Shown in pieces: positions 38,233 through 48,293 of a stretch of 64,000 nt of DNA. The notes under the pieces were generated by a model. It was not told the origin of the DNA. It worked only from the letters and a program-made list of their open reading frames with translations, and made no database searches. The stretch comes from a virus. The translations under genes were made by a program, and so were the position numbers. The stretch's first letter is position 1, and each line of letters opens with the position of its first letter. The stretch covers positions 1-64,000 of the IMG/VR virus record IMGVR_UViG_3300020165_003419. One strand, written 5' to 3'.

Positions 38233-41200
38233 TTAATTTTCTGGTTTTTTACACAAATCTCCATTAGCATTAAATGGATTATCGCGTAATTTGCTTCTTC
38301 TAAACCAGGGTAATATTCGGGCGCCCTTCGTGGGCTGTAGTGAAGCTTTTAGATTTTTAACGACCAGTGCAGCGTAATCTGTTGACTCGCCGTCGTCAGG
38401 CTCAAAATTAAACTTCCTGTTATAATAGTGGCTCTTAAATAGTTTTTTAATTCTACTTTTTGAGCTTTTAAGTAATGTTTGATCCCAATCATCCCAATCT
38501 AAATTAAATGGTGTAAAAACCTGCCTGTCGCTATACGATGCCCAAAGTGCATTGGATTCCGAATAATCGGCATCCCAATTCTCGGGTGCTCTTGGGAATG
38601 TAACTTTTATTCCGGGCTTAGATTCGAAAGTAGGTTTGGTCGAGTCGAGCATTCCGAGGAGAGTCGGGAAAGATTCGGCGTCTGCAACGGTCTGTTCTCC
38701 AATAGATGGCAGAAAACCCAGATCGTTATAAATTGCCAAAATCGATGGCACTTTTTTGGCAGAATACACTCCATTTAATACATATTGCATTTCTGGAACT
38801 TCTCTAAGCTGGTTAATCATGCAAAGTAATAGTTTGCTATTAGCTTCAATCGGAGCCGCGGCACCAACTGATAGATCTAGCATATCCATTTCTGTTGTTA
38901 CTAAAGTATATTTTTTGCCTGAAACTACTGCAGAGAACATCAATCCATATCTAGCTCCTAACTGCCCCGTGGTTCCTATGGGCGGCAGCGTTGTGTTCTG
39001 TTCGCCGTCTTGCCCAATTGGGTATACTAATTGCATATCTCCCGGATAAACTTCTGAAATATTAAGCGATAACTCATTACTTTTAATCCTTAATATAGCA
39101 TCGCTCGGGTTCATTTTTATTCCGTTAAGAGAGATATACTTCTCGATTACAAACGGGTGTGATTCTACAGTTGTGTAGCTCACCCCTGACGCATATTCAT
39201 TTATATCCCCAATAGGTACGACTAACTTGTTTGCGAAAGGAGTTAAGATATCATGTTGATCTTCAACGTGAAACTCTCCAGCCATATATATCACATTTCC
39301 ATCTTGATCTGTATGATTGTGGTAATAACCAACATATTCGCCACCTTCTGGCATTGAAAGCTCTCCGCCGGCTGTATAATGTTCCTCGCCTTCGGTGGGA
39401 AGACCAATTGGCTCTTCAACTATTTTCTTATCTAGATCCAACGTTTCGCCACCTTGGGTCATGTTTGACAAGATATAATAAAATATGTCATTAATTTTTG
39501 GTTCTACGCCGGCGTGTGCCATGTTTGTTAGGAATTTGTCACTAAGGAATTTCAATTCTTCTAATACAAATTCTTTTAAAACAATTTTCGCGTCTTCTTC
39601 AGTTGCTTGAACTGCTTCGAAATTCTTTTCGTCCCTGTATGTCCTCAGACCTCTTGTTTTAAGCGGCCAACGGTATGGTGCTTGTGTTTCATCTAAAACA
39701 TTTGCAATTTTGACGTCGTTTCTTTTATCAGTGATTCTTGGATATTTATAATTTTCTTGAGCGTCATTAATTCTAAATAAAGCTTGTAAGACTGCTTCCG
39801 GTGGATCTACAATTGTACCAGCGTCGACCAATCTGCCATAAGTTTGTACTGCCTGCTCTAGAAAAGCATACCAAAATTCGTCATCTTTAAAGGTGTTGAA
39901 GAATTCCCAGCCGGCGCCTTGAGCATCTCTAAAAGACCTCTCCATATTCTCAACTATATATTGTGGATATATTGTACTAAACACATTCTCAAAATCTGGT
40001 TTGAATATTGAAAATGTTGCGTATGTCTTCAAGTAATGCACACTAGCATAAATTCTACACGCGGATTTTATCAACCCTTGGATTCCTGCTTTGCCAGCGC
40101 GGGTTAATATTCTGTTGTATGGTACCTCTGTTACACAATCTGGATCTGATTGCAGTCTTTGATCTTCTGGAATTTCATTATACGTATCTGATATTTCTTT
40201 TGAGATAGAGCCAAAATCTACCAAGTCTGTATTGTGCGGCTTACACGGAGTAAACTCGGGGAACATTATGTTGACCATTCCCAGATATCCTTCGTGTTGT
40301 AAAGGTTTTATGTAGACTCCGGGGTTTGTATAAGACCCACCATAAGTGGTCGGATCAAGGTAGTAAACGCGGGCGTCATCTCCTCTTTCTAGTTGGTCCC
40401 TACTAACACCCATAATCATATCAGAATTTCTTATGGATCTTATCTCATTATCGTCGTCAAGAATGATCGCCTCTTCATATGGGGTGCCTGCTGCCGAGAG
40501 AGTTTGATCTTTTGCTACAACATATTCAGCATCTTCCTCAACCAGCGTGTCGTATTTTGCTCCATACATAAAAGCAAAATCATTCATTGCTATTTCTGTT
40601 TTAAACCTTTCAAATAGCTGGGTAACTACTTTACTGATATGTTCGTTTATAACTTGCTTAGACGGGATCACATCTAACACAGCGTTGTTGTTGATGAGAT
40701 CGTAAAGAAGAGCGACTGAAGGATTGTTTTCTGATTTTGATGAATAACATTCTGCAAATGTCGGATATTGTAGGGGATCTATTTCTCCAAAAGTATTGTC
40801 AATTGCGACAAACTCATAAAGCCTCTCATACATGAGAGGATCTCCATCAGAACTTGCTTTGTCTGATTTGTAATCTTTCCACTCGTCCGGACTCATCATA
40901 GCTCTTAGATCTGCACGATACATTGCTTTTAAATTAAATATGTTATTAATATTTATTCTTGTTGTGTCAAGTGGTTCAAACGCAGTTCCTAGGTTCGATA
41001 TTACTCCACCGGTTTCCATTAAATCTCCAAAATATGCGTCTATATCAAAACCGTATGCGAAACTCGTTCCCTCAAGGCTGCGGCGACCCTTGTTATTATC
41101 TCTAAATTTAAGTTTTATATCTTCGTCTGCTTTACGACCATTGCGAACAATTCTCATAGTCTCAGTGCCCAAGTTTGTTCTAAGTGACACGTTAAAGCCC

Positions 41201-44200
41201 ATATCGGGAATTGATATTCTGTCTATATCCACTCCTCCGAATAAGCCAGTAAAACCCAAATCGCTAAAACTCTTAGTAATTGAGGTTGAGGGTTTCCATG
41301 TATTATTCAATTCAACTGTCGTATCAACTGACAGGATCTCTTGTTGCAAATATGCTGCAACTTTTTCTGGAAAATTACCTTTTTGTAGCTCGGTTGAAGC
41401 GGGGTCAGAGAAAAAGAACAGAAATTGCGAGGAGTCAGGCGCCTCTCCGTCGGTGACAAAATCGACATATCTTGGGTTTGTGGCGCTTTTTCTCCAGTGA
41501 GCCGTTAATGGTTGACCCATTGTATCAGACAACACCATGTTGAGCAGTCCCCATTCGCCAAATCCAAATGCACCACCATTGCCTATTATGTCTTCTGCAT
41601 AATCTTTCTTAAGAGATTTTAAGCTACCAGCAAGACTTGTTGATGCTGCAGCTTGTTGTTGTGGTGATTCAAATGGAACCAAACCATCGTCACAACCGGG
41701 TTGCGATACCATCGGCGGCATGCCAATTGCCTCCGGATCAACAAACCCTTGCTGCATTACAGTAGCGAGACTTTCTAAATCATCTTGTAAGTCATCCTGC
41801 AAGTTGTTAAACATGGTGTCACACTGTTCCGGAGTTGCTCTACCCTCAAGCAAAGCGCAGCGCATTTCTTTAAATTTATCTAACTGATCAGGGGTTGCAC
41901 ATAACGTTGGGTTTGCCGGTAAATCATCATCTTCTGGCAAATCTGCCATAAAGTCTCTCATTCCTTGTTTCACATCTTCTGGCATCAATGTTCCGCAATT
42001 GGCCATAAAGTCGCCAATCGATGCTTGAGTTGGAAATGCTTCTGAAAACTGCGGGTATTCATATTGAACCAAATTATAAGCTGCCGCTCCCATCTCTGCA
42101 GACATATCACCCAGAAAAGCATTCATCATCTCGCTGCGAGTAACTGCAGAAGACAAGTCGCCAGCAAACGATACTACAGCATCCTTATCCGCTAGCGCGG
42201 CACCACCGACGCCAAGTTTTTCGAACATATCGGCGATTGTGTCGTCTATTTGACTGTCACTAGCAGAGTCTTCTCCACAAATTGCATCTTTGACAACGTC
42301 TCTAAATGTCGTGCTACCGTCTAATAATCCAGCTATGGAACCGACGAGCGATCCCAATGCTTCAAGCGCTTTACATATCGCAGAACCCAGTAGCTCACAA
42401 ATTTTGATCATTATCTTAACGATAATCATAATAAGTATTTTTTGTAACACAATCTTTAAAAGTTGGAATATGATCCAAGGGAGGTCAGATAGCTTAGGGA
42501 TCCATCCAAATGGATTAAAAAGCTTTGGCATCTTCATATCACGAAGAGAGCGACACCATGGTAAATCAATATCTTTAATAAAGTCTAAAAGGTTTGGCTG
42601 CAAAATCGGCGGTCTTGGGCAATCGAGCATCATGATCATCTTAGCAACCATTTGTGCGCCTGGATATTTATTGAGCATATCAGTTACTGACAATAAATCG
42701 TCAGCATATACTTCAATGAGAGCCTTAATATATGCTTCTATTATAACGTTATCGCTTAATTCATTTTCAGCATTACTTTGCACATCGAATTGTTGCGCCA
42801 ATGTTCTTCTTGTTAGTTCTGAAGATCCTGTTGCTGAATCGTATCCAGGTGCTTTGGAAAAAGCGGGGCGTTTACTCTTGTTTAATGTCGTTGGATCACC
42901 TTCCGGGGACCCTGAAGTGTTTGCCGGGGTTCTCTTCCAAGGTGGAGTATACTTTAATTTTCCAGATGTTACATCTGAGGCTACTGCCATTCCGCCCTCA
43001 AGGGCGGCACCAGATGCATTTTTCAGGATGTCTTGTTCCGCGAGCTTTTTGTTTACTAATTTCTCCATTTCTGCTTGTCTTTCGGGAGGTAGACCAATAA
43101 AGAAGTCTCCAAGATTTTCTATAGACATACCTCGGAGAGCCGCAGCAATAATACTAGATAAAGAGGCTTCAAGACTAAGTCCAGAAAGAAGACATCCTAT
43201 CGCTTCCATTACCAAATCGAACAAGCCGCAGATTTTTAGTCTGTCTAATCCATCAGCAAACAAATTATCTAAAATAGTATCGGCGCCGGGGATGGATATC
43301 CCACTAAATCCTGATAGAAAGTTTGCGCAAATCATCACGAAGATTTGTTCGTCGTCGTTCATCTGTTGGAACGCTTGTTCTGTAGCCATCTCCATTAGCT
43401 TTTTTGGTCGACCGAGCATTCCAGTTTCCGGATCAAAGTCGTTTGGGTCTATTACGACCCCCATTTTTATATTCTTCTTCTGGAACGAGTCAAAGGTCTT
43501 CGAACAGACGTCTTTGTTGAATTGGTAAGCCAATGCATCACCAATGCTGAAAAACTCATCTAATATTTCTTGTCCTAGGTTGAGCCCTTCGGTAGCTATC
43601 TTGTCTTGTATACAACTTGCTATAGTATCTGTTGTCTGCTCTTCGGGCCACTTTAGTGTACTATATACTTTAGGATAAGTAAACTCAGTAACCACATCAA
43701 GCCATTGGGGAGCTTCTCTTGCTTGCAGTTTTTGATCTATCCTGTTCATATTCGCAAAATACGCAACTGCAGTACGGTCCTTCCACGCTTGAGTAGAGAT
43801 AAGAGGCTTTAACCTTTTCTTCTTGTAAACATAAGGCTTTCCACCACAACCAAGAGTCCAGACTCTTAGTCTTTTTAGTTCGTATTTCGCAGAAAACTTA
43901 AACTCTATCTTGGTAATTCTATCCATCCCAAAAGCTATTTTGCCCACACCAAATATATTAAGACCTTTATCGTTTAAAAATCCATCTAAAGATGTAAGCA
44001 GTTGTGCAAGAGTGCTGGTTGGGAACAAACCTGCATCGCCATAACGACTGAATTGTTTAATAGAATACAATTTGTTTGATTCTTCAAACACAATTTTACC
44101 GCGTTCTATGGCAGTATACACTCTATAAAATCTTGAGTAAAGATTAAATGCCTTTCGAACCCTAATTAAGCGAGATTGCATAAGGTCGGCTTCCATCTCA

Positions 44201-44697
44201 ACAACGATTGGATTTCCGGGCGTTTCTTCTTCGTCTTCTTCTTCGTCTTCATCCTCTGTCTCCATGGACGGAAGATTAGCTAATATATCAAATGGTACAG
44301 AATATAATAATTTAGCGTATGACAATGGACGTGGGTCAAGGTCATATGCTTGGCTCTCAATCGATTCTTCGAGAGCACTTCGTGTTTCATCGGTGTCAGC
44401 TTTATTGAACCCGATTAGAAGACCTTCAATTGCTTCGGCTTTATATTCGGAATAAATTTCTTCTATATTTACGATGTTTTGATGACTTGTTTGTACAGAA
44501 ACTTGGTACGTACAGAACTTTTCATTGAACCATGGTTCAGTAGACTCTCGGGTTCTCCAGCTTGGCGTAATAAAATTTGGATTTGGTACGCATGTAGGGC
44601 ATTTTTTTCCAGGAACAACATCAATGATATCATCGCACTTGTCATTTAAACCATCACCGGTTTTATCTTGAAATTGTAAAAATTTAGATTCAGCCAT
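38233..44697 (-). CDS. 2154-residue virion structural protein, probably baseplate or tail
   Basis: The protein starts MAESKFLQFQDKTGDGLNDK with a Cys pair (CPTC) near residue 34. Residues about 148-158 are a nearly pure Asp/Glu run. Around 735-790 there are long hydrophobic stretches (LKIVLQKILIMIIVKIMIKI), which is unusual for a soluble tail protein. Around 1789-1815 a His-rich motif, GYYHNHTDQDG then YMAGEFHVEDQHD, could bind metal. There is no signal peptide. It precedes gp25 and gp6/J in the transcript, so it probably belongs to the hub or wedge, and the hydrophobic part could enter the host membrane; both are inferences. Confidence 0.6.
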   Translation of the reverse strand: MAESKFLQFQDKTGDGLNDKCDDIIDVVPGKKCPTCVPNPNFITPSWRTRESTEPWFNEKFCTYQVSVQTSHQNIVNIEEIYSEYKAEAIEGLLIGFNKADTDETRSALEESIESQAYDLDPRPLSYAKLLYSVPFDILANLPSMETEDEDEEEDEEETPGNPIVVEMEADLMQSRLIRVRKAFNLYSRFYRVYTAIERGKIVFEESNKLYSIKQFSRYGDAGLFPTSTLAQLLTSLDGFLNDKGLNIFGVGKIAFGMDRITKIEFKFSAKYELKRLRVWTLGCGGKPYVYKKKRLKPLISTQAWKDRTAVAYFANMNRIDQKLQAREAPQWLDVVTEFTYPKVYSTLKWPEEQTTDTIASCIQDKIATEGLNLGQEILDEFFSIGDALAYQFNKDVCSKTFDSFQKKNIKMGVVIDPNDFDPETGMLGRPKKLMEMATEQAFQQMNDDEQIFVMICANFLSGFSGISIPGADTILDNLFADGLDRLKICGLFDLVMEAIGCLLSGLSLEASLSSIIAAALRGMSIENLGDFFIGLPPERQAEMEKLVNKKLAEQDILKNASGAALEGGMAVASDVTSGKLKYTPPWKRTPANTSGSPEGDPTTLNKSKRPAFSKAPGYDSATGSSELTRRTLAQQFDVQSNAENELSDNVIIEAYIKALIEVYADDLLSVTDMLNKYPGAQMVAKMIMMLDCPRPPILQPNLLDFIKDIDLPWCRSLRDMKMPKLFNPFGWIPKLSDLPWIIFQLLKIVLQKILIMIIVKIMIKICELLGSAICKALEALGSLVGSIAGLLDGSTTFRDVVKDAICGEDSASDSQIDDTIADMFEKLGVGGAALADKDAVVSFAGDLSSAVTRSEMMNAFLGDMSAEMGAAAYNLVQYEYPQFSEAFPTQASIGDFMANCGTLMPEDVKQGMRDFMADLPEDDDLPANPTLCATPDQLDKFKEMRCALLEGRATPEQCDTMFNNLQDDLQDDLESLATVMQQGFVDPEAIGMPPMVSQPGCDDGLVPFESPQQQAAASTSLAGSLKSLKKDYAEDIIGNGGAFGFGEWGLLNMVLSDTMGQPLTAHWRKSATNPRYVDFVTDGEAPDSSQFLFFFSDPASTELQKGNFPEKVAAYLQQEILSVDTTVELNNTWKPSTSITKSFSDLGFTGLFGGVDIDRISIPDMGFNVSLRTNLGTETMRIVRNGRKADEDIKLKFRDNNKGRRSLEGTSFAYGFDIDAYFGDLMETGGVISNLGTAFEPLDTTRININNIFNLKAMYRADLRAMMSPDEWKDYKSDKASSDGDPLMYERLYEFVAIDNTFGEIDPLQYPTFAECYSSKSENNPSVALLYDLINNNAVLDVIPSKQVINEHISKVVTQLFERFKTEIAMNDFAFMYGAKYDTLVEEDAEYVVAKDQTLSAAGTPYEEAIILDDDNEIRSIRNSDMIMGVSRDQLERGDDARVYYLDPTTYGGSYTNPGVYIKPLQHEGYLGMVNIMFPEFTPCKPHNTDLVDFGSISKEISDTYNEIPEDQRLQSDPDCVTEVPYNRILTRAGKAGIQGLIKSACRIYASVHYLKTYATFSIFKPDFENVFSTIYPQYIVENMERSFRDAQGAGWEFFNTFKDDEFWYAFLEQAVQTYGRLVDAGTIVDPPEAVLQALFRINDAQENYKYPRITDKRNDVKIANVLDETQAPYRWPLKTRGLRTYRDEKNFEAVQATEEDAKIVLKEFVLEELKFLSDKFLTNMAHAGVEPKINDIFYYILSNMTQGGETLDLDKKIVEEPIGLPTEGEEHYTAGGELSMPEGGEYVGYYHNHTDQDGNVIYMAGEFHVEDQHDILTPFANKLVVPIGDINEYASGVSYTTVESHPFVIEKYISLNGIKMNPSDAILRIKSNELSLNISEVYPGDMQLVYPIGQDGEQNTTLPPIGTTGQLGARYGLMFSAVVSGKKYTLVTTEMDMLDLSVGAAAPIEANSKLLLCMINQLREVPEMQYVLNGVYSAKKVPSILAIYNDLGFLPSIGEQTVADAESFPTLLGMLDSTKPTFESKPGIKVTFPRAPENWDADYSESNALWASYSDRQVFTPFNLDWDDWDQTLLKSSKSRIKKLFKSHYYNRKFNFEPDDGESTDYAALVVKNLKASLQPTKGARILPWFRRSKLRDNPFNANGDLCKKPEN

Positions 44698-44711
44698 TTT
44701 TAATTCATTCC

Positions 44712-45695
44712 TTACGTAGAGAACACGTTTGTGCTAACCACGTATTTATCTCCAAAAGGTTTAGTATAATTAACATCCCACAAAGTCTTGTTAACTCTGC
44801 TGTGGTATAAACTCGGTAAAACCCAAGCTATAGTCTGAGAGGAAGCGAATGCGCATGGTGCAGCATGCCACGGAATTGGAGTAACACTAAGCGAAGCAAA
44901 TGTCGTAACATTTAATAATGCTAAATTGAATACTGAAGACCACAATTCATCTACAACTTCAGACAAATCTCGAAGAGCGTCTCTCACGTGTTCACCTTTT
45001 GCCACACCTTGTAAAATTCTGTGGGTTGGTCCAAGACCTAAAAAGCCAGATTCCTGTTTTACATTTCCAGCGATCAATTCAATTGGGGGTGCGGGCTGTA
45101 TTATCTTACCTCCGCGCGCGTTCTGTTCACCGTTAAAGCCATGACCTTTAAATGCGTGGGCACGACCGGTGACTATTTTTACACCTTCGCGACCAATGAC
45201 TCGTACAGCATCAGCTTTAATTCCAATACCGCTACGACCTTTGATTTTTCCAGCTTGTCCGGGGTCGATGCCAAAGTTTAAGTCGATATCCGTCAGTTGG
45301 CTTATATAGATTCTTGCAGCATCACCACTAAATGAGTTATTGACTGCCATTCCATCTTTTAGTTTTGAATTGGACGCTATTCGACCCACCACTAAATCAA
45401 TTGTGTTCGCCTTTTGAGCACCTTTTCCGCCATAACCAGAAGCTAAGTGTGAGGGTCTATCTGATCCAATCACGATGCCGCAGTTTTTGGAACTGTCAGT
45501 TAGTAACACATTGTTAGCAGCTGCCACAAAGTTTACTCTCGGCTCCTCAACTACAGTGTTAAACAATCCAGAATGACTGCCAACTACATTCATTGTTTGA
45601 TTCTGCTCATCGAGAGTTTGAGCAGGAGGAACTACAATTGTTTGTCTCAACGCACCCAATAAAGAGTGGTCATATAATTTTGATTTTTTTGCCAT
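44712..45695 (-). CDS. putative baseplate spike/hub protein
   Basis: The 327-residue protein contains DRPSHLASGYGGKGAQKAN (about 80-98) and, near 155-180, KADAVRVIGREGVKIVTGRA, a strand pattern like those of spike proteins made of beta-helices. The C-terminal third (from about 230) is helical and then aromatic. The gene follows the M15 peptidase protein with a 17-base gap, and the 2154-residue gene follows it after 14 bases. This is in keeping with a central spike or hub component, but I cannot assign a T4 counterpart. The ribosome site is weak. Confidence 0.5.
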   Translation of the reverse strand: MAKKSKLYDHSLLGALRQTIVVPPAQTLDEQNQTMNVVGSHSGLFNTVVEEPRVNFVAAANNVLLTDSSKNCGIVIGSDRPSHLASGYGGKGAQKANTIDLVVGRIASNSKLKDGMAVNNSFSGDAARIYISQLTDIDLNFGIDPGQAGKIKGRSGIGIKADAVRVIGREGVKIVTGRAHAFKGHGFNGEQNARGGKIIQPAPPIELIAGNVKQESGFLGLGPTHRILQGVAKGEHVRDALRDLSEVVDELWSSVFNLALLNVTTFASLSVTPIPWHAAPCAFASSQTIAWVLPSLYHSRVNKTLWDVNYTKPFGDKYVVSTNVFST

Positions 45696-45712
45696 TTTTA
45701 CTAACCGATTTA

Positions 45713-46987
45713 TTAAGAACCGTCAACACTCCAGTGCCACGCTTCGTCTTGATAATTTTTAATTTTAAGAGTGCCGTTTCCGCGCAGTCCGATGCTTTTA
45801 AGCCACAAGTGTGCTTCTGAGGAGAATGAAGCTCCAAGTGAGCCTCCAAAATCTATTGCAAGCCCCACATTATGTCTAGACTTTCCTGGGCGAGCAGTCG
45901 GAGGTGTGCACTTTGGACGCGTTGGACTGCTCATGACTTCATTAAAATTTCTGTGTCCACAGTTTGCCATTCTAAGATATATTTGTGTTTCAATTGAACG
46001 ATATCCGCTTGAAAAGCAGATAGGATCAACTCCATTTTCTTCAACGTATGGATCCCACCATGATTGCTGCGTTGCTAATCGGTATACTTCCCGAAGTGTC
46101 GCGACCCACGTTGGGTGACCAGTAACACTAGTTTGTTTGTTATGTTTATTCCTACCAATTTGTTCTGTACGACAATTGGCTACAGGATACTGCGCGATAA
46201 GAGCTTGTTCAGCAGCAGAGGGACTTGCACCAAAAAAATCAGCCGGGAAGCCACATTGCCCGCTTGCTAGCTTAGTATAGCCCAGCTTCGAAGGGTCATC
46301 AATCAATTGTCTAGAAACTTCATCAATTAAAGGTTGAGCTTGTGCTCGGGTAATATCTGGTATCCGGGGTCCTTCGAAATCAAAAGATGCATACGCAATT
46401 GTAAGGTCACCAAGATCTTGATCCGGATCGAAATCATCAAATCTAGAAGCTAGATTGGTACACTCGGTTGCCATAGCATTTGCTACTACAGAAGACGATG
46501 ATGCATCAAAAATTTCTGTAAAGATCGCATTCTGAAGGTTAAGTTTTATATCTCCTGCTTGCAACTTCACTATTACCGTGTCTCCAATAGTTGGAATGCG
46601 GCCGGAATAGCCTGCTACTGAAGTAAAGGTAGTATGCATGTTAATAATTTTAATTGCTATGCCAGGAGAGGAGTGCATTTCTAAATTGCAAGGATTGGGA
46701 ATAGAAGCATGCGGCGAGATAAACCCATTACCTATAATCCTTCCTTTGAAAGATATACCACCTTCAAGGGTATTATCGTTCCATAAATCACTGGCGCCCG
46801 TAAACACAGCGTTGGCATCTGCTGCAGATTGTGGGATTGGTTTAGTTAATACAATAACAGAAAATTCTGTTTGAGTTCCATACGCATCGTAAGCCAAGGA
46901 CTCTCTAAGCGAGTTAGCCTCTAATTCGGACGCGCCTTGAGCATCTGTAAAAAGATCTGGGTCTATCGCTCTTCTATTCTGTCCCAT
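45713..46987 (-). CDS. baseplate spike/hub protein with C-terminal M15 (VanY-like) peptidase
   Basis: The 424-residue protein has an N-terminal region with GYSGRIPTIGDTVIVKLQAG (about 122-141), similar to the OB-type segment of gp5/VgrG-like hub proteins. The C-terminal domain is an M15 peptidase: SSGYRSIETQ, SRHNVGLAIDFGG (H372, D379) and DEAWHW (H418) supply the zinc and catalytic residues. VanY-like enzymes cut peptidoglycan crosslinks. T4 gp5 joins an OB domain with a lysozyme for the same purpose, so here a peptidase seems to replace the lysozyme and open the wall during infection. The OB call is weaker than the peptidase call. Confidence 0.8.
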   Translation of the reverse strand: MGQNRRAIDPDLFTDAQGASELEANSLRESLAYDAYGTQTEFSVIVLTKPIPQSAADANAVFTGASDLWNDNTLEGGISFKGRIIGNGFISPHASIPNPCNLEMHSSPGIAIKIINMHTTFTSVAGYSGRIPTIGDTVIVKLQAGDIKLNLQNAIFTEIFDASSSSVVANAMATECTNLASRFDDFDPDQDLGDLTIAYASFDFEGPRIPDITRAQAQPLIDEVSRQLIDDPSKLGYTKLASGQCGFPADFFGASPSAAEQALIAQYPVANCRTEQIGRNKHNKQTSVTGHPTWVATLREVYRLATQQSWWDPYVEENGVDPICFSSGYRSIETQIYLRMANCGHRNFNEVMSSPTRPKCTPPTARPGKSRHNVGLAIDFGGSLGASFSSEAHLWLKSIGLRGNGTLKIKNYQDEAWHWSVDGS

Positions 46988-47276
46988 TTAGATCTCCTTG
47001 AATTAAATCAAATAGTTCATCTTTTTCTTTTTGATTCAATTCGACCGGTCCTACTGAGGTTTTTTGTTTTAAATTAATAATTTTAACCAACTGTTCATTG
47101 GACCTTTGCATAGTTTCGATATGTTTTGCAGCGACAGGGCTAAGATACTTATTTTCTTCTGAGTTGTTGGCGATCTGATTTGCAATCTCGTTCAAAAACT
47201 CTTTTGCAACTTTTCGATCACTTCGAATATTATCTAACGCTTCAGAAATCAATGTATCTATTCTGCTGTCACTCAT
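46974..47276 (-). CDS. small helical protein, function unknown
   Basis: This 100-residue protein is almost wholly helical, with heptad-like spacing in FLNEIANQIANN and HIETMQRSNEQLVKIINLKQ (about 25-70), and an acidic C-terminus. It overlaps the sigma-factor gene by 4 bases (ATGA) and the peptidase gene by 14. Its place beside the late sigma factor would allow a role as a co-activator like T4 gp33, but the sequence has no motif to support that, and it could equally be a virion or terminase-related protein. Confidence 0.6.
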   Translation of the reverse strand: MSDSRIDTLISEALDNIRSDRKVAKEFLNEIANQIANNSEENKYLSPVAAKHIETMQRSNEQLVKIINLKQKTSVGPVELNQKEKDELFDLIQGDLNGTE

Positions 47277-47995
47277 AACATACCACCTTCCCAGTCACCT
47301 TTAAATGAATAATACTTCTTTCGAAATTTCTTTAAAGAGTTGACGATCTGTTTTGTATTAAGACCGGTTAATTCTCTCAGATATAAATAAATAGCTTTTT
47401 TGTTAAAAATTTCGATATCTTCTTTTGATTCAAAGAGCACAACTATAGCTTTATATACTTTTAAGTCGTTTTCTTTCATTTGTGTTTCATCCCAAGATGT
47501 CATTTCTTGATAGAATGATTTCCAGAATTCTTCTTCCTCTCTTATCGTAAGATATGATTCGCTAGTAGACAGATATTCTTCCTCAAATCTTTTGGAAATA
47601 TTATCATAATCAATTTCTCTTTTATTTCTTTTTTGTTGCCTCTTTACCTTATGAATAAACCAATTTTTAGTAATAACCGAGAAGTACGAGAAGGCTTTTG
47701 AGCCTTTGCTTTGATCATATTTGTCTAAGATGGTCATTAGCCAAATTTTGCACTCATCTCTTAGGGAGTCACAATTTGGTAAATTTGTAAATTTATAAGT
47801 AAAAACAATCTTATCAACCATTTGGTCAAATGCTGGTTGTATAAAACTTACGTAAAGCTCTGTTCTTTCGCGAATGCATTGTGTTTGTGAATATCTCACT
47901 ATTGCATCTTCATGAACTTGAGTAAAGTAATGGTTTTTTGTTCTCTTTTTTCTACGTCTCTTGATAGTTGGCTTCTTCGGCGTCGTCGTCGTCAT
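47273..47995 (-). CDS. late sigma factor, T4 gp55-like
   Basis: The 240-residue protein starts with a basic tract (KKPTIKRRRKKRTK) and contains a region-2-like core: ECKIWLMTILDKYDQSKGSK followed by AFSYFSVITKNWFIHKVKRQ (about 85-125), the pattern of T4 gp55 and sigma70 region 2. The C-terminal part has a helix pair (YLRELTGLNTKQIVNSLKKF) that could act as a reduced DNA- or clamp-binding element. Such proteins direct host RNA polymerase to late promoters after replication has begun. It lies just ahead of the virion genes, as expected. Its N-terminal coding region overlaps the next gene upstream by 44 bases. Confidence 0.78.
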   Translation of the reverse strand: MTTTTPKKPTIKRRRKKRTKNHYFTQVHEDAIVRYSQTQCIRERTELYVSFIQPAFDQMVDKIVFTYKFTNLPNCDSLRDECKIWLMTILDKYDQSKGSKAFSYFSVITKNWFIHKVKRQQKRNKREIDYDNISKRFEEEYLSTSESYLTIREEEEFWKSFYQEMTSWDETQMKENDLKVYKAIVVLFESKEDIEIFNKKAIYLYLRELTGLNTKQIVNSLKKFRKKYYSFKGDWEGGML

Positions 47996-48293
47996 TATCA
48001 GCGGTTTCCTCTTCTATTAGCGAATATACATATTCGAATGTTTCTAACTGTTCATCGAACGAACGAGCATGGTCGACTAAACTTTTTAAAGTTTCATCTC
48101 CATAAAAAGTATCTGTTTCATACACAGCTTGAATATGGTTTGAAAACGATGAAATCATTCTTTGTAAATCACCTAATTCTTCTGCGACCCACAAAAGTCT
48201 AACTATTGCGGTTCTTGCATATATGAAAACACCTATGTTGAATATAGCCGAGAGCATCAATATGCTCGATAATATAATTTCAAGTCGGCTCAT
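47952..48293 (-). CDS. membrane-anchored small protein
   Basis: The 113-residue protein has one N-terminal membrane helix (residues 5-25, IILSSILMLSAIFNIGVFIY) and then a soluble helical domain (AEELGDLQRMISSFSNHIQA and TLKSLVDHARSF) with an acidic tail (EEETADNDDDD). The orientation is probably N-out, C-in. Its last 44 bases are read in another frame as the start of the sigma factor, so its acidic tail and the basic head of the sigma protein are encoded by the same DNA. It overlaps the zinc-ribbon gene by 14 bases. I do not recognise the family. Confidence 0.6.
   Translation of the reverse strand: MSRLEIILSSILMLSAIFNIGVFIYARTAIVRLLWVAEELGDLQRMISSFSNHIQAVYETDTFYGDETLKSLVDHARSFDEQLETFEYVYSLIEEETADNDDDDAEEANYQET

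Noticed and set aside
42290-43528. 412-residue open frame on the plus strand
   Set aside because: It lies wholly opposite the 2154-residue structural gene, which has clear codon structure and neighbours; the frame has no motif or ribosome site and is a shadow.
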